64,000 nt of DNA, taken from the NCBI GenBank assembly GCA_036172665.1, contig CM069870.1:62496212-62560211 (forward strand), given 5' to 3'. The notes under the pieces were generated by a model. It did no database searches and was not told where the DNA came from. It saw nothing but the letters and a program-made list of their open reading frames with translations. The stretch comes from Prosopocoilus inquinatus. Taxonomy: Eukaryota > Arthropoda > Insecta > Coleoptera > Lucanidae. This document shows positions 11,863 to 23,217 of this stretch, piece after piece; within the stretch, counting starts at the first letter, position 1, and each line of letters starts with the position of its first letter. The translations under genes were made by a program, and so were the position numbers.

Positions 11863-13221
11863 GAAGAATCAACTTCATTCATGTAAAGACAAAGCATAAA
11901 TGTATTTAATAAAATAACTGTTGACGCACAGGTCATCAGAAGACAGTCTGTATCTATATTAAATGCGAGTGACTTACTCTTCAAAAAAATCTGTTAACAT
12001 TTATGACAATTACGCTTCATTTCACATTACGATTGTGTCGGTCTTTGTGAGGATGGCCCCTGACGGGACCGAAACCAGTCGCATTTCCACACGAACAAGT
12101 AACAAAAGCTCTCACTCAAATAAATTTATTTATATCCTGACGGTATCTTCTCCTTCGTTGATTCTAGCAAAACGTAAAGTGTCGAGAGTATTTTTAACGT
12201 ACCTTTCAAAAGCTGATTCTTAAGATTTGTCACGTTTCATTATTTATTTTAAATTGTCTTTTCAGTTTGGAGATTTTCTTTTCCATGTCTGAAAACATTT
12301 TTTCTAAATTAAAAAAAAAAAATTAGTGATACTTGACATAATAGAAGACTTCTTCAGGTAACTAAACTCGATCTTTATATTGCAGTTACTACAGGATGTT
12401 TCTAAAATTTAGGCACATGGATTAACCACAGTTTTTAGACTCAAAGTAAGATGATTTAATCCAAAGTATTTTTTTCGATTAAAAGTGTCTTGCCAGTATG
12501 CTGTTTGATTTCTTTAAAAAAATTAATTTTGCTTATAACATAAGAGCGGAATCTTTAAAAAGGTATAAAAAGAGAAGCGCCAAAAGATGTTAAGTTTTAG
12601 ACAGAGACAAAGATTTCCAGTTATTTTGTAAGAGTAATGTTTTTCTGTTTCTAATAATCTCTTCCACTTACGAATGTTGACAGATTGAATGGATAAACTT
12701 ATTTGCATTCTCATATCATGAAGTTGATACCTAAGAACTCAAGGAATGTTTACTCCCGATTTGAAATCGAATCGAAAAAGTTAACTTACCAGAATTTGTA
12801 AATAACATTTAAGGACAGTGTGCATCGCCTGCAGTTCACTTAACAGCCGATTAAATATTAATCTGAGGTTAACTTAATTTTTTTTATATCACTCTCTACT
12901 AACTCTAGCTTAATTAATCTATGAATATAGTTATAGTTTTTTTTTTTTTTGATGTACAATAAGTATTAAATCGACTTCACTATTTGTTATTAATATGAAT
13001 TTACCAAACAATGAGGCTAATAGTCTTGTACCATAATACGGAAGACTCTCAACAAGATTGAAATTCATTTTACTCACTTTACGTATGTACAATCAAAATA
13101 AAAATTAATGTCTCTCCAATAACATGTAAATGCCTGGTCTTTATCCATTCTGATCACCACAACAAGCAAGTGACCAAACAAACATGGACCAAGAAAACGG
13201 TGCGTGAGTGTTCGCTTAAGC
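11863..13221. other. no gene seen
   Basis: AT-rich sequence with homopolymer runs near 12307 and 12938. It includes the plus-strand GGGACCGAAAC repeat at 12040-12090 noted with its partner at 11640. Open frames of 63-86 codons here have no recognisable family. Confidence 0.5.
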
Positions 13222-13605
13222 CTCAGTTTCTAGGATAACGGCACCGTAATGTAGCGGTCATAATTTGGCGGTGAATGACGTAACATAAAACATGCTGAGG
13301 TCGTTAAGTACACTTAGTTTCCTAGAAAACGGTATACGTCACCGTCAACTAAAAATACGTTAAACGTTTTTGAATGCACTTTTGGTGACTCCTCATTTTC
13401 TAATTATGATAGTAACATCAAATCGAAATAAACCATTATGAAATATATAAAATAAATAGGTACCGTCGTTTTTCCTTGCTTATTTTACGTCAACGTACGT
13501 CATTTTTCAACGCTACCGTTCATCGTAATATTGTGGCCGCTGCATTACGGTACATTACGCGGTTATTAAGCCGCGGTTTATCCTAGGAAACTGTAGCGGT
13601 CACAA
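13222..13605. mobile_element. inverted-repeat element with CG-rich subterminal repeats
   Basis: The left end CAGTTTCTAGGATAACGGC is matched by TTTATCCTAGGAAACTG at the right. A second internal AGTTTCCTAGAAAACGG lies at about 13317. Both ends carry short motifs of the ACGGTA, GCGGTCA and ACGTCA kind in an otherwise AT-rich context. No open frame and no exact target duplication were found. It may contain overlapping copies. Confidence 0.6.
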
Positions 13606-13844
13606 GTGATTAGACCGCAATTTAACCTTTTATTTGGAAAGATATAACTTTTAATTCTGACTATTATTATTACCAATTATTCGACTCAAACAATTTTAAG
13701 TATGTAATGTATACTTAGATACCGTAAATAAGTTACCAAATAATTGACAAGAACAACTCGGTTTAAATTTTTAATCTTCCATCAGTCGCGGATTATCTGT
13801 TATTATAACCGGAAGTTAATTTTAAGGGATTAACGGTACGAAGA

Positions 13845-14125
13845 CTCGTTTTAAGCTTAATATTTAATCTTATTTGGTGTAAGCCACCCTTACTAATAAA
13901 ATTTTGATGCAACAGTTTATGATTCCTTAACATGGCGGTCTTCTAGAGTTTTCGATCAATTCAAATTTCTAAGCCTTTAACGAGAGACTAATAAGTTTAA
14001 TTAATAAACTGTACAGTTAAGAGTTGGACTCGTTTTAATGGTTTATTAGTTTAATGGTTATTTGGTGTAACCGACCCTTACTGACCTAACTTTGATGCCC
14101 CAACTCATGATTCCGTAACAGGGCA
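13845..14125. repeat. diverged direct repeat, spacing ~190 bp
   Basis: GACTCGTTTTAA, TTATTTGGTGTAA, CACCCTTACT, TTTGATGC and TGATTCC(G/T)TAACA occur in the same order at about 13845-13935 and 14030-14125. The copies are roughly three-quarters alike by eye. Non-coding. Confidence 0.6.
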
Positions 14126-15205
14126 ACGACGAAGACATAAGAAACTTTCTTTTTCGAAACAAATTAATGAAAGTCGTCAGTCCAACTCTTAAATGGTTAC
14201 TGTAACATAAAATTGAAATTACTAAAATCATTTGAAAAAGTAACTGCCTTTCATCCGGACGTACATATCAAATGCTGTGCAAAATAATTTAGGCATTCTT
14301 TTGTTATATTCTTTTCCTTTTCTCGTTCGTGGTTTTTAAACAAAATGCTGGTTTACTTCATAACGTTTTATTTACTTTATAAAGAAGCACTTTGGGTTTT
14401 GTTCTTTTTGTTTCCCTATTCTAAAAAAAAAAACAATTTTAAATTAGTCTCTTTTTGATCGGCCCTCTTGGATGCAAATAACAGAACGTTCTTATTTTGA
14501 GCCGTCCAGGAATCGACGATTTAATTACATTAGGCAAAAATAGAAAAATCTTTGCAGATTATACGTATGCTTTAATCAAAGTTAAGTCAAACGGTTTAAA
14601 GAATTGATTTTAACTACTTTAACACACTCTTTTTCTTTTAGTTTTTTCCTTGTGTCAGTTCCTTAAATGAGTTTCCTATTTGACAAACGACTTGACATAT
14701 TCGAAATTGGGAAGTGTTTTGACAAATCGGGGAACATAACTGCCACAAAGGGAAAACCAAAAGAAAAAGACTGTAAGTAAATTAAATATAAAATATAAGT
14801 TAATTACATGACAAAAAAAAACTTTTGAGAGTTTGGATCTTTTGTGATCCTTTTTGAAATTTTGAATATTCTAATGCGTACCTCGATTTAAAGGCATAAA
14901 TTTTGAAGCCTTATACATACAGTGTGTTCACGGATCGACTTAAAAGTGAGTAAAAATTTTTTTAATATCAACTTTACATTCTATACAAAAAGCTTGGTGT
15001 CTAACTGTGTCTAAAAAATCCAAATTTCTTAATTTTATGTTGCAAAATTCAAAGTAACGTATTTATTACTGAATGCTTTTCGAGAAACCGTTACATTGAA
15101 CAATTTTATAATAAAACTTAAAGAACAAGCAATTGATATTATTATCAATTATTTATCTTCTTAAATCCTATTTATATGATCGGAAATAATTTGTTGAATG
15201 TAACG
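14126..15205. other. no gene seen
   Basis: AT-rich DNA upstream of the LINE fragment, with many poly-A/T runs and no exon-like segment. Confidence 0.5.
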
Positions 15206-15209
15206 GTTT

Positions 15210-16371
15210 TCAGTAATTTGTCTATACAGCAACTTCGGGAGTTCCTCAAAGATCCGTCCTTGGTCCTCATATATTTAATATATTTATTAATGACCTTACG
15301 TTGAAAATTTCAGGGCACAAAATTCTTCTTGCAGATGATCTTAAATTATATAGTAATATTCCTTCTATCCACGACAGTCTATCCTTGCAGAAAGTTTTTT
15401 TGTGCAGTGGCGTCTTGGTGTCATAAGAATAAATTGTCTTTAAATCTCGCAAAATGCAAAGTCATGTCTTTCACTAAGAAAAAAAAACCTTTTTACTTTA
15501 ATTATTGTCTTGGTAAAGAAGTTGTAGCTAGGGTTAATTCTCATGCTGATCTTGGTGTTATTTTCGATTCTCATTGAACTTTTAGTGAACACATTTCCGC
15601 CATCATTTCGTCTTGTCATAGAAAATTAGGATTCATATATCGAAACACAAAAGTTTTCTCAAATCCTCTCTCTTTGTTAAGACTTTATGAATCATTAGTT
15701 CGAACAAAACTTGAATATGCATCACCTGTTTGGAGTCCCTACTATAATATTCATATTAATGCGCTCGAAAACATCCAAAGAAAATTTCTTAAATACTTGT
15801 GTTGGAAGTTGGATGGTTCGTTTCCTCCTCAAGGTATTAACCATAATGTTCTCTTGCAACGATTTCATCTTCATACACTTGAATTCCGATGTAATATTGC
15901 AAATCTTAAATTTATTTATAAATGGCTAAACAATCAAATTAATTGTCCTAACTTCCTCAACTGCCTGACATTTAAAGTACCGACATTTAATTCTAGGTCT
16001 TCTGAGATCTTTTATTTGCCTAATCAGTGCACTAATTTATTAATTAAATCTCCAATATACAGGATGTGTCTCTGATTAACAATATTAGCCCATTAGTTGA
16101 TTTTTTTCATGATCCTTTAGATGCTATTATTAAAGTCATGGTTGGTTCCTAGTTAGTTAATGTCTTTTTTATGATAATTTTAAATATTTTTAGTTTTTTG
16201 TTTATCTTACTTCTTTGTTATTACTAAGTATTCTTGTATACACACTTATATTAGGCTTATTTACCTTTTCTATATGTTACTAGTGGTTGAGTCATTTTTT
16301 ATATTGTGTCCTTCCGGGTCTCTTCCTATTGGACAATAAAGACTATTATTATTATTATTATTATTACTCAG
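15210..16371 (+). pseudogene. 5'-truncated non-LTR retrotransposon, reverse transcriptase 3' part
   Basis: The translated fragment starts with TSGVPQRSVLGP, the substrate/template motif before the active site, and continues with LADDLKLY in place of the usual YADD. It then has the thumb segment SLLRLYESLVRTKLEYASPVW and a C-terminal part like jockey/CR1-clade LINEs, which are nuclear retrotransposons copied by target-primed reverse transcription. The frame shifts near 15388, and a TGA interrupts at about 15575. The gene-like part stops near 16074, then a ~270 bp 3' region ends with CAATAAAGAC and an (ATT)n tail at 16348-16368. The missing 5' part, the mutated first residue of YADD and the shifts show a dead copy. 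The exact clade is not certain. Confidence 0.9.
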
Positions 16372-17080
16372 ATAAATTTTAACAGTTAGCATGATTATTA
16401 GCAAGAATATTGATTAAAGAAGGACACGTTTAATTGATAAAATGTGAAAAAATATGCGATTGATCTTCTTCATGAAAAGTTTCCCGAGACAATTATGTCA
16501 CGTAAACCAATCCGATTACTTAAAAAAAAAAAAAGGATAGCGTTAAATTCGATAACATAAAACCTTTCTAAAAATATGTCAGTTTGAGGCTCTCTGCATT
16601 TCAAAATTCAAACTTGAGTATGGTTTCTGAAGTTTTCAGAGGAGATGATTTTTCTTACATAGAATGCAAATCAATAACAACAAAGCTTTATTCTTTCCAT
16701 AAATTCAGATATTTAAATATTTTAGACACCCTTTAGTCAGTCAAAAGAACTTAAATGTATGTATGATTTTTGAAGTTGTTTTGACAGTAGAATTTTTTGT
16801 ACGCATACATTTTTTACCGCCTGAAATCAATAATGAAAACTTTACTTTGATTTCTGCAACATTTTGAATTTTTTATTAGGCAGATTGTAATATAAAATCT
16901 AGATTTAAGCATTGTGTGTCTGAAGTTTCTTGAGAAGCAAAACTTCTTATAAAGAATAACTTTTTTACATAAAGTTGATATTGAAAAAAGCTTTTCTTCT
17001 TGTCAAGTCAATCCGTGGACAGACTGTATGTTATGAACAGATATTCAAATTACTTTTTAGTTATTTTAGTGTAAAATACT
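16372..17080. other. no gene seen
   Basis: AT-rich sequence between the LINE tail and a small inverted repeat. Nothing coding was recognised. Confidence 0.5.
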
Positions 17081-17084
17081 GAGG

Positions 17085-17215
17085 ACCCGTATTTCAGTCC
17101 TGGATTAACTTTAAGCTTTGGTTTAATGTATTCCCACAGAAACAATTGCCATAATAATTATAGATATGGCAATAAACCAGAGTTTAAAGTTAATCGATGT
17201 GTGAAATACCCTACC
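17085..17215. repeat. small inverted repeat (MITE-like)
   Basis: GACCCGTATTTCAGTCC with TTAACTTTAA at the left is mirrored by TTAAAGTTAA and GTGAAATAC at the right. The interior ATTGCCATAATAATTATAGA and TATGGCAATAAACC also pairs. A similar arrangement (GACCCGGTATTTTGG, ..., AATATCGGACC) occurs at 53943-54044. Confidence 0.55.
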
Positions 17216-17404
17216 CTAAGGTCAGTTTAAATTGGAGCTGAAGCCGAGCTTTCACAATTATTGGTGTTCAGGGTGTAAGTTTTGGCTGAATTTTAAAGTG
17301 GAATTGTATCATAATTGGGCCTAAATGACATTGGAAAGTCAATTTTCCATACTCAAAAAGTGCGACAATTTCAGATAACTGATTTTAATGCTTTCCACAA
17401 AAAT

Positions 17405-17583
17405 TAAGCTTTTCGTTTTAAGCTTCGACTTTTTTGATTATTATTTGTAAATCTATTCAGAATAAAATAATATTTCGCTTATATTTCAGAAACCAAGCTT
17501 TTCGTTTTAAGCTTTTACTTTTCTGATTATTATTTGTGAACTTATTCAGAACAAAATAATTCGCTTATATTTGAGAAACCAGA
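17405..17583. repeat. tandem duplication, unit ~88 bp
   Basis: AAGCTTTTCGTTTTAAGCTT, TTGATTATTATTTGT and TTCGCTTATATTT.AGAAACCA recur in the same order in two adjacent units (about 17405-17493 and 17494-17583). The copies differ at only a few positions. Confidence 0.8.
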
Positions 17584-18161
17584 CAAATCAATAGCCACTT
17601 TTTCTTTTCTTTGCTTTCTCAAGTTTGTACTTCTAACGTCAAGTTCAGGTCGAACTTCAAAGCACGAAAGAAACCCCAAGGAACGCGACCGCCAAATTAA
17701 AGCAGCCAAATTCCTCATTAATTCCATTTGCGATCGTAATAAATAAATACGCCAGCCTTCATCCCACTACTATAAAAACATAAATTACGCAAAATTCCAA
17801 TGGCGTAATGCGTCCTTAAACGTAACGTAATGCGTGCGTTAATATTTACGGCGTGATGCGGCGGAGATGCTTTGCAAATGACAGAGGATGACCATAACTA
17901 CATACGTTAAAAGGAACAAATGATTTTTGACTATCAAAGATTTCACATTCGCTTATTGTTTTATTAAGCATATTATCTTTAAAGCTTATCTTCAGTCAAG
18001 TATAGTTAAAGTTAAGGAATGCGTGTGGGTATATATGTATGTGGAAACGTTTCATCGAGATACTTTTAACTTAACTTATTTTATATGCCTTTGATACTGT
18101 GGTACATCAACAAAGAATAAATATTAAATTGAGCTTTAAAAGATTTGATGTAATGCTACTT

Positions 18162-18163
18162 AC
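18162..18163 (-). promoter_or_regulatory. 5' splice donor of the Pde6-like exon
   Basis: The minus strand reads TACAAA|GTAAGTAGC, a full-consensus donor, exactly where homologous protein similarity stops. Confidence 0.85.
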
Positions 18164-18742
18164 TTTGTAAGCATCTTTAATGTTTACAAGGGTTTTATAC
18201 TTCGCCACAGTTCCAGCGATACCCACGCCGAAGGGTATTCGAATGTCTTCGGCCCTCGCTTGCTTAACGGCTTCATCGAGTTCCGTGTCATGCCTGACGT
18301 CAAAGAGCTTCGCCACGAGGTACCTGTCTTCAGAAGATCCTCGTGCTAGGAACAAGGAACCTCTGTCGGCGTGCGTAAGCAAGCTGACGTTTTTCAGAAT
18401 CTTATGGCATAGAACGTTTATATCTAATTCGTTAGCTACGTCACGTATGAGTTCCATGAACAGTTCAGACTCCTCCATTGACTCGAGATCTCGACGAGGA
18501 CGGACATTTTGAGGTTGTTGGTCATTCTTCGCGGGGGAAGCGGCCAACCAAAGTTGGAAAAGATCGGAGGTGATGGAGGTCCTCTTGGACAACGTCGTCG
18601 GCGGCAGTATTGCCTTCTGAACACGTTGTCGAAGTTCGGAAGTGGCGTGATCACGAAGCCAACGTTCGAGAACGTCCGAGTTCGCCTCGAGCCATGACCC
18701 CACCGAGGCCAAGTCGTCCTCGGCGCTGGGAGGTGGCGTCAT
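18164..18742 (-). CDS. Pde6: cGMP-type 3',5'-cyclic phosphodiesterase, N-terminal exon (Pde6-like)
   Basis: This exon encodes the start of a PDE5/6/11-family phosphodiesterase, which hydrolyses cyclic nucleotides in the cytosol and is regulated by cGMP binding to tandem GAF domains. From the ATG at 18742 it gives 193 residues. Residues 15-45 ([19 protein letters not shown]) are the helical N-terminal segment typical of the family. Residues ~96-193 begin [16 protein letters not shown], then [37 protein letters not shown] and NIKDAYK. The exon ends exactly after the AYK codon at a consensus donor (GTAAGTA), phase 0, where family members continue with the rest of GAF-A. The frame also stays open upstream to about 18889 but without an ATG there, so the ATG at 18742 is the best start. 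The remaining GAF-A, GAF-B and HD catalytic exons are not in 1-18163, so the following intron is over 18 kb. I rate the family as certain and Pde6 as the likeliest member, because of [22 protein letters not shown]. Confidence 0.88.
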
Positions 18743-18889
18743 CGCCCCGCATTTCCCTAAGAGGCGCGAGACCACGAGGGTGTCGTCTTCCAGGTGGACT
18801 GCACGAGACACTGCTTCATACCGACTGGCACATGCACGTCCCGGACAGAGATGCGTACTTGTATTGATCTCTGGTGCGCACCGCACCAC

Positions 18890-19230
18890 CTAGTTCACAA
18901 AGCCCGATGCGACGCTTAGGGTAACTACCCTGATTACGTAATTCCCACTAATGTGCGGATACTTTAGCACGTCTGTCCCTCTTGGACATCTACATGCAAA
19001 CTACCTCGGGAAAGTGCTACTATTTACCTCTTTTCAAATAGCTTCGCCTTCATCAGTATTCACACCTCGTTTTTTCCACCATGTGTATGCGATTGACGTA
19101 TTGTTCGTTAAGTTTTATTGCTCTCATACATTTATATCGACTTCGATAAATATGCATATAAGGCATATAAAACCACACCATTACGTTTCATTAATTACCC
19201 ATAACCCTCAGCATATCACAGCGTTCAATT
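18890..19230. other. possible promoter/5' UTR zone of Pde6-like gene
   Basis: This lies directly upstream of the Pde exon on the minus strand. No TATA box was recognised, and it is not clear whether 18743-18889 is 5' UTR or an upstream intron boundary. Confidence 0.3.
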
Positions 19231-19722
19231 TTCAAAGACGAGACCACATGGATTCCTCCTCCTCCACCACCTCCTCGACATCCAAACCAATCTCCTAAGA
19301 ATCCAGACGATTTTTCACGTTGCTTTTATATTTGCCTCCCACAATCTTCTTTCAGGTTCAATTTACAAAGCCCACGCAGATTTCCTGAACGTTATTAACT
19401 ATATCAATCTTTCCAAAAATTCAGTTTACAATAGTTGTTTCCATTGAAGATTGAACAAATTATTCAGAGACCCTGTGTTACCAGAGACCACACAGATTCC
19501 TCCTCCTCCTCCTACTCGGCATCGTTAACTAAACCAATCTCCTTAAAATCCAGACGATTTTTCACGTTTCATTTATATTTGCTTCCCACAATCTTCTTTC
19601 AGGTACAATTTTCAAAGCCCACGCAGATTTCGTGTACATTATTAACTATGTATATCGATCTTTCCAAAAATTCAATTTACAATAGTTGCCTCCAATGAAG
19701 ATTGAACGAATTGTTCGGAGTA
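19231..19722. repeat. tandem duplication, unit ~245 bp
   Basis: Units at about 19231-19470 and 19482-19722 share GATTCCTCCTCC, AAACCAATCTCCT, ATCCAGACGATTTTTCACGT, CACAATCTTCTTTCAGGT, AAGCCCACGCAGATTTC and CAATGAAGATTGAACGAAT (ATTGAAGATTGAACAAAT in the first unit). Both retain the CCTCCTCC run. Open frames inside are broken, so a coding role is unlikely. Confidence 0.8.
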
Positions 19723-19954
19723 GACTGCACCCGTGGCTTCCTGTACTTCCGTACGTTCTTGAATGGCATACCAGTAGTTAATAGACGCTATATAAGCACT
19801 CAAGTCCCATCGCAAATTCATTTATCAACTCCCCCTAGACGTATTTAGGGTTTTATTAGATTTAGCAACGGAATTTAGTTATAGATTCTGAAACTGAGGG
19901 AGGTTACGGAGTATTAGGTGACAATCTTTTTAATTGTAAGTGAATTATAAAATT

Positions 19955-20362
19955 AATGAACATATAAAATAGCGACATCTTACTATCGCTTTTTGACCTA
20001 ACATTGCAGTAGGATAGACAAATTGAAGCGGGATTTGCTCCTAATGAGTCCCCCATGCAAGGCGGCCATGCTTGCTGTCAAAGCATAATGAAAGATTTTA
20101 GAAAAATTTTGTGCAAATCGTTTTTGATTGCAGTGAGAACCTCGAGCAGCCTCTGGACAGCGATAGTAAGATGTCGCTATTTTATATGTTCATCATTCTT
20201 ACATCGCATTTGCGAATAAATTGGGCAAGTCGTTTTTGGTCTGCAGTGGGAATGTCGAGCTACGTCTCTGCTGAAGAAGCCCCAAGCAGGGCTGAAACAG
20301 CTGTCCAGAGGCTGCTCGAGGTTCTCACTGCAATCAAAAACGATTTGCACAAAATTTTTATA
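19955..20362. mobile_element. Penelope-like/retrozyme-type repeat in inverted arrangement
   Basis: This block combines two overlapping inverted pairs. The pair 19957-19998/20160-20202 centres on GATAGTAAGATGTCGCTATT. The pair 20107-20162/20302-20360 centres on CTCGAGCAGCCTCTGGACAG and a GCAAATCGTTTTTGATTGCA flank. The left part is a minus-strand fragment of the same repeat whose full ribozyme lies on the plus strand at 20242-20332. Related fragments are at 5585 and 27846. No reverse transcriptase is left here, so assignment to Penelope-like elements rests on the ribozyme type and the inverted layout. Confidence 0.6.
20242..20332 (+). ncRNA. type I hammerhead ribozyme
   Basis: All parts of a hammerhead fold can be read. 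Helix I: TGCAGTGGGAA (20242-20252) pairs with TTCTCACTGCA (20322-20332). CGAGC (20256-20260) pairs with GCTCG (20314-20318). CTCTG (20266-20270) pairs with CAGAG (20306-20310), leaving a 5/3-nt internal loop where tertiary contacts usually form. Core CTGAAGA is at 20271-20277. Helix II is AGCCC (20278-20282) with GGGCT (20289-20293) and a 6-nt loop. Core GAAA is at 20294-20297. Helix III is short (AC with GT around AGCT), ending GTC at 20303-20305. The predicted cut follows C20305. A two-base-pair helix III is typical of hammerheads in Penelope-like elements and similar retroelements. Every invariant core base is present, so self-cleavage is likely. Confidence 0.85.
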
Positions 20363-21716
20363 AAATTAATATTCTAAGCAGAAGAAAAATTCCCGAGAAA
20401 AACGACTTTGTGGAAACTCTGTGGAAAATTCGGTCTCTAAATGAATTTTCTCGATGTGCTCTAGATTGTTTATTTTCGTTTTGATGCTAAGTGCAAATTA
20501 AAATCCTAAAAAGGGAACGTGAGGCTTTAATCAGATATCTATAGTTTGCACGCACTGTATAACTAAGGTGACTATACGTCCCAATTTTTAACAGTTTTTC
20601 CGCGTCCCGCAGAGTTTTTTTTAAAATCCCGCTTTTTGGAAAGAATGTACCTTTTGAAGAACAGACTTTCTAGAGGTCTTTTGGATAGACTAAGAGTCTA
20701 TTAAATCAGATCTAGTTGATATTATTCTATTTACTTTTCTATAATATATTACGGAGGGAGAGCGCCCTCTTTGAAAACCTTTTTATTTCAGTTGAAAATA
20801 ATTAGTTGTTAAAGAATACTCATTTTTTAAGACAATGACAGAAAACAAAGCTGCAGATGTGTACGTAGGGATGAAATATCATTCAATTAAAATAGTTTTT
20901 CTCTTTTAGCCAAGAGATGGCGCTCTGAAATTTCTATCTTTCTGTCGCGTTTTGGATTCTACGTTCAATATAATTTTTAAAAAAGGTTTTACTAAGACTA
21001 TCAAGACGAATCGCGTTTTTGAAGTTCGATTAGGACAACTTTCATTTTTAGAAGATGAGAAAAGTGAACGAAGAAATGACCACTAAATAATAAATAAATA
21101 ATGAAAGAGGTGGCGGTTTCGATAATTCCTGCCGTGCCTTCATTTTTATTTTGAACGTGAATTTTGAAATTCTAATCATTGCAAAGTTAAAAGGCAGAGA
21201 ATTTTGGGGAGAACGTTGACGTGAAATGCATTTATAGAAAATATGACTTAAATAAGTTTCAATTTCAGATAACAGATGTAATGACTCTTACATGCTCTTA
21301 CGTGCGTAGATTTTACATAATAAAAAAATATTATAAACACGAAATTTATTTTTGAAATTCGATTAAATTAGTTTTCCGTTTGGGATAACAGATGGCGCTT
21401 CACACAAGTCAATATTAGTCAAATGACGCGCTTCTACATAACAAACCAATGAATGAAGGTAACTCCTGTCCGATGAAAATCATCAATAAAAAGTTTTTAA
21501 TCGATTGAAGCTATCAATCGATAGTGAAACGTTGATTGCTTTTCCATTTATATATCTGTCCGGTTAAGGATTGAAAACTTTTTACTGAGAAACCAAAGCT
21601 TTAACCAACCTGGATGGGACAATAAAATTCATTATAAAGTAAGTACAATATTGATTTCTTTTCTTTTTATGTAATTATTTTTAATTTAATTCTAACGTGG
21701 TTTACAATAGGGTCTA
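20363..21716. other. no gene; hairpin repeat at 21473-21592 and a lone hAT-like end
   Basis: GGTGACTATACGTCCCAATT near 20569 resembles one end of a hAT element, but no partner end was found. At 21473-21592 another GAAACGTTGA hairpin repeat occurs: AATAAAAAGTTTTTAAT and GATTGAAAACTTTTTACT flank GCTATCAATCGATAGTGAAACG. The phrase AGATGGCGCT appears near 20925 and 21393. Confidence 0.5.
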
Positions 21717-22460
21717 GAACAATTCGCCGTCGTCAATTTGCCGTCCAATTCACCGTCGCCGATTCGCCGTGGGTACAATTCGCCGTCGGAAAACTCACTG
21801 TCGATAAATTCGCTGTCAGCTATTAAAGTTATAAATCCAGGTACATATCCAAATAATAATATACGATAATTATACGTAAATAAAATTAAAAAAATAGCCT
21901 ACTTAATAGAAAATAAAATAATTTCTCATTAATTAAATGTGATACATAGATAAAGAACCAGATAAAAAAAATTGCTCTTCTAGGAAGTATTTCTTGTTCC
22001 GATGTTTGCAAAATCCCTCCGATGTTTTTAATGTTTTTAGATTCTGCTCAAAATTATATTCATTTTTATGTACGTAGATCTAAAGTCGACTGTTTTCGAG
22101 ATATTGATTCATGAAAACTCATCATTTAAAATTATGAATTAGAAAAAAATGTGGGTTCAATTTGTTCGTAATTTTGTATCTTACGATGGTCGTATTGTAA
22201 TTAGGAATTTATTTTGGTTTGATGTAAAAAAGTAATGATCTAGTCCATTTTAATTTACTTAAAATATACGGAAGTTATAGTTGTTTTCAATCAATTCGTA
22301 GGTATAATTTAAATATCTAAAATAGTCAGCAGTAACATGCAACGGCGAATTGGTCGACGGCGAATTTGTTCTACGACGAATTGGCGACGGTAAATCGGCG
22401 ACGGCGAGTAGGCGACGGCGAGTAGGCGACGGCGAATCGTCCCATCCCCTCTAAAATAAG
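21717..22460. mobile_element. TIR element with arrays of a CGGCGAATTGG-type repeat
   Basis: The left end (21722-21825) repeats AATTCGCCGTCG-like units and the right end (22343-22440) repeats their reverse complement, GGCGACGGCGAATTGG and variants. Between them lies ~500 bp of AT-rich filler without an open frame. The outer ends GGGTCTAGAACAATTCGCC and GGCGAATCGTCCCATCCCC are imperfect TIRs. The terminal arrays of short CG-rich repeats in opposite orientation resemble foldback-type DNA transposons. No exact target duplication is visible. Confidence 0.7.
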
Positions 22461-22546
22461 CAAAGTAGGGAGGACAACAGAAACTTCCTTTTCTTTTAAG
22501 GGGTCTATGCTTAAAAAAGGTTCGGAATCCCTGATTTAAATGCAAA

Positions 22547-22620
22547 GTTATTTTGTTGGTTGGGTTGGATTGTGTTATCTCGTCTTACCCAAATTAAAGT
22601 CTGGTCACTTTATGTATTAC
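22547..22620. repeat. dispersed repeat, second copy of 3352-3420
   Basis: GTTGGGTTGG, then TCGTCTTACCC, AATTAAAGTCTGGTCACTTT parallels GTTGGGTTGG, TCCGCCTTGCC, AATTAAAATCTGGTCACTTT at 3358-3415. No ends could be defined. Confidence 0.6.
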
Positions 22621-22806
22621 TTCTGGAAATAGTTACATCGGATCTTCATTTAATCCTGTATCCAAAATAACCTACAACGTACCAAATCAATTACCTAACA
22701 TTTGCATAAAATAATTCATAACGCTAGTGAGAAAAATTTATCTGTCTTGCTGCCAACAGAACTTGGTCATGTGGGATGCAATTAATTATGGAGACACTGT
22801 ATAAAT

Positions 22807-23209
22807 CAGCGTTTCCCAAACTGTGGGGCGCGCCCCACTAGGGAGCTGCGTAATTCTTCCAAGGGGGGCGCAGCAGAATAAATCTAAGAACAAATGAACG
22901 CAAATTGTAATTAATTTATCATATTATTTTGTCTAAGAGGTTGCACCTACATAAATTGTCATAGGTTGGCACCGAACTTGTATTTGATTAAAACTAAGGA
23001 TATAGTAATTTCTAGAATTAAAGCTAACGTTTTGTTTGACAATGAATATATATGACAGTTATAATATGCATTGATGAGTCTCAAATATTTCAAATGTAAG
23101 CATTTGACAATCATTTAACATCAGTGTTCAAGTTCAAATTCGAGTGTCAACGGAAGGGTAACGCAGCTCAAAAGGGAGATCGCGAAACCTAAAAGTTTGG
23201 GAAACGCTG
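22807..23209. mobile_element. non-autonomous hAT element with exact 8-bp TSD
   Basis: The 403 bp element begins CAGCGTTTCCCAAACTGTGG and ends AAGTTTGGGAAACGCTG. It is flanked on both sides by the identical octamer GTATAAAT (22799-22806 and 23210-23217). The CAG start, TTTCCCAAACT core of the TIR and 8-bp target duplication are hallmarks of hAT transposons. There is no transposase frame, so it would have been moved in trans. The intact duplication suggests a moderately young insertion. Confidence 0.95.
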
Positions 23210-23217
23210 GTATAAAT

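Noticed and set aside
12040..12090. Hammerhead-like GGGACCGAAACCAGTC on the plus strand
   Set aside because: GTGAGGA replaces CTGANGA and helix III is minimal. The partner at 11640 lacks a helix II altogether. Too weak to call a ribozyme.
18743..18889. N-terminal extension of the Pde6-like frame up to position 18889
   Set aside because: The frame is open but begins at GTG, and the first ATG is at 18742. Upstream sequence could be 5' UTR, so I did not add it to the coding exon.
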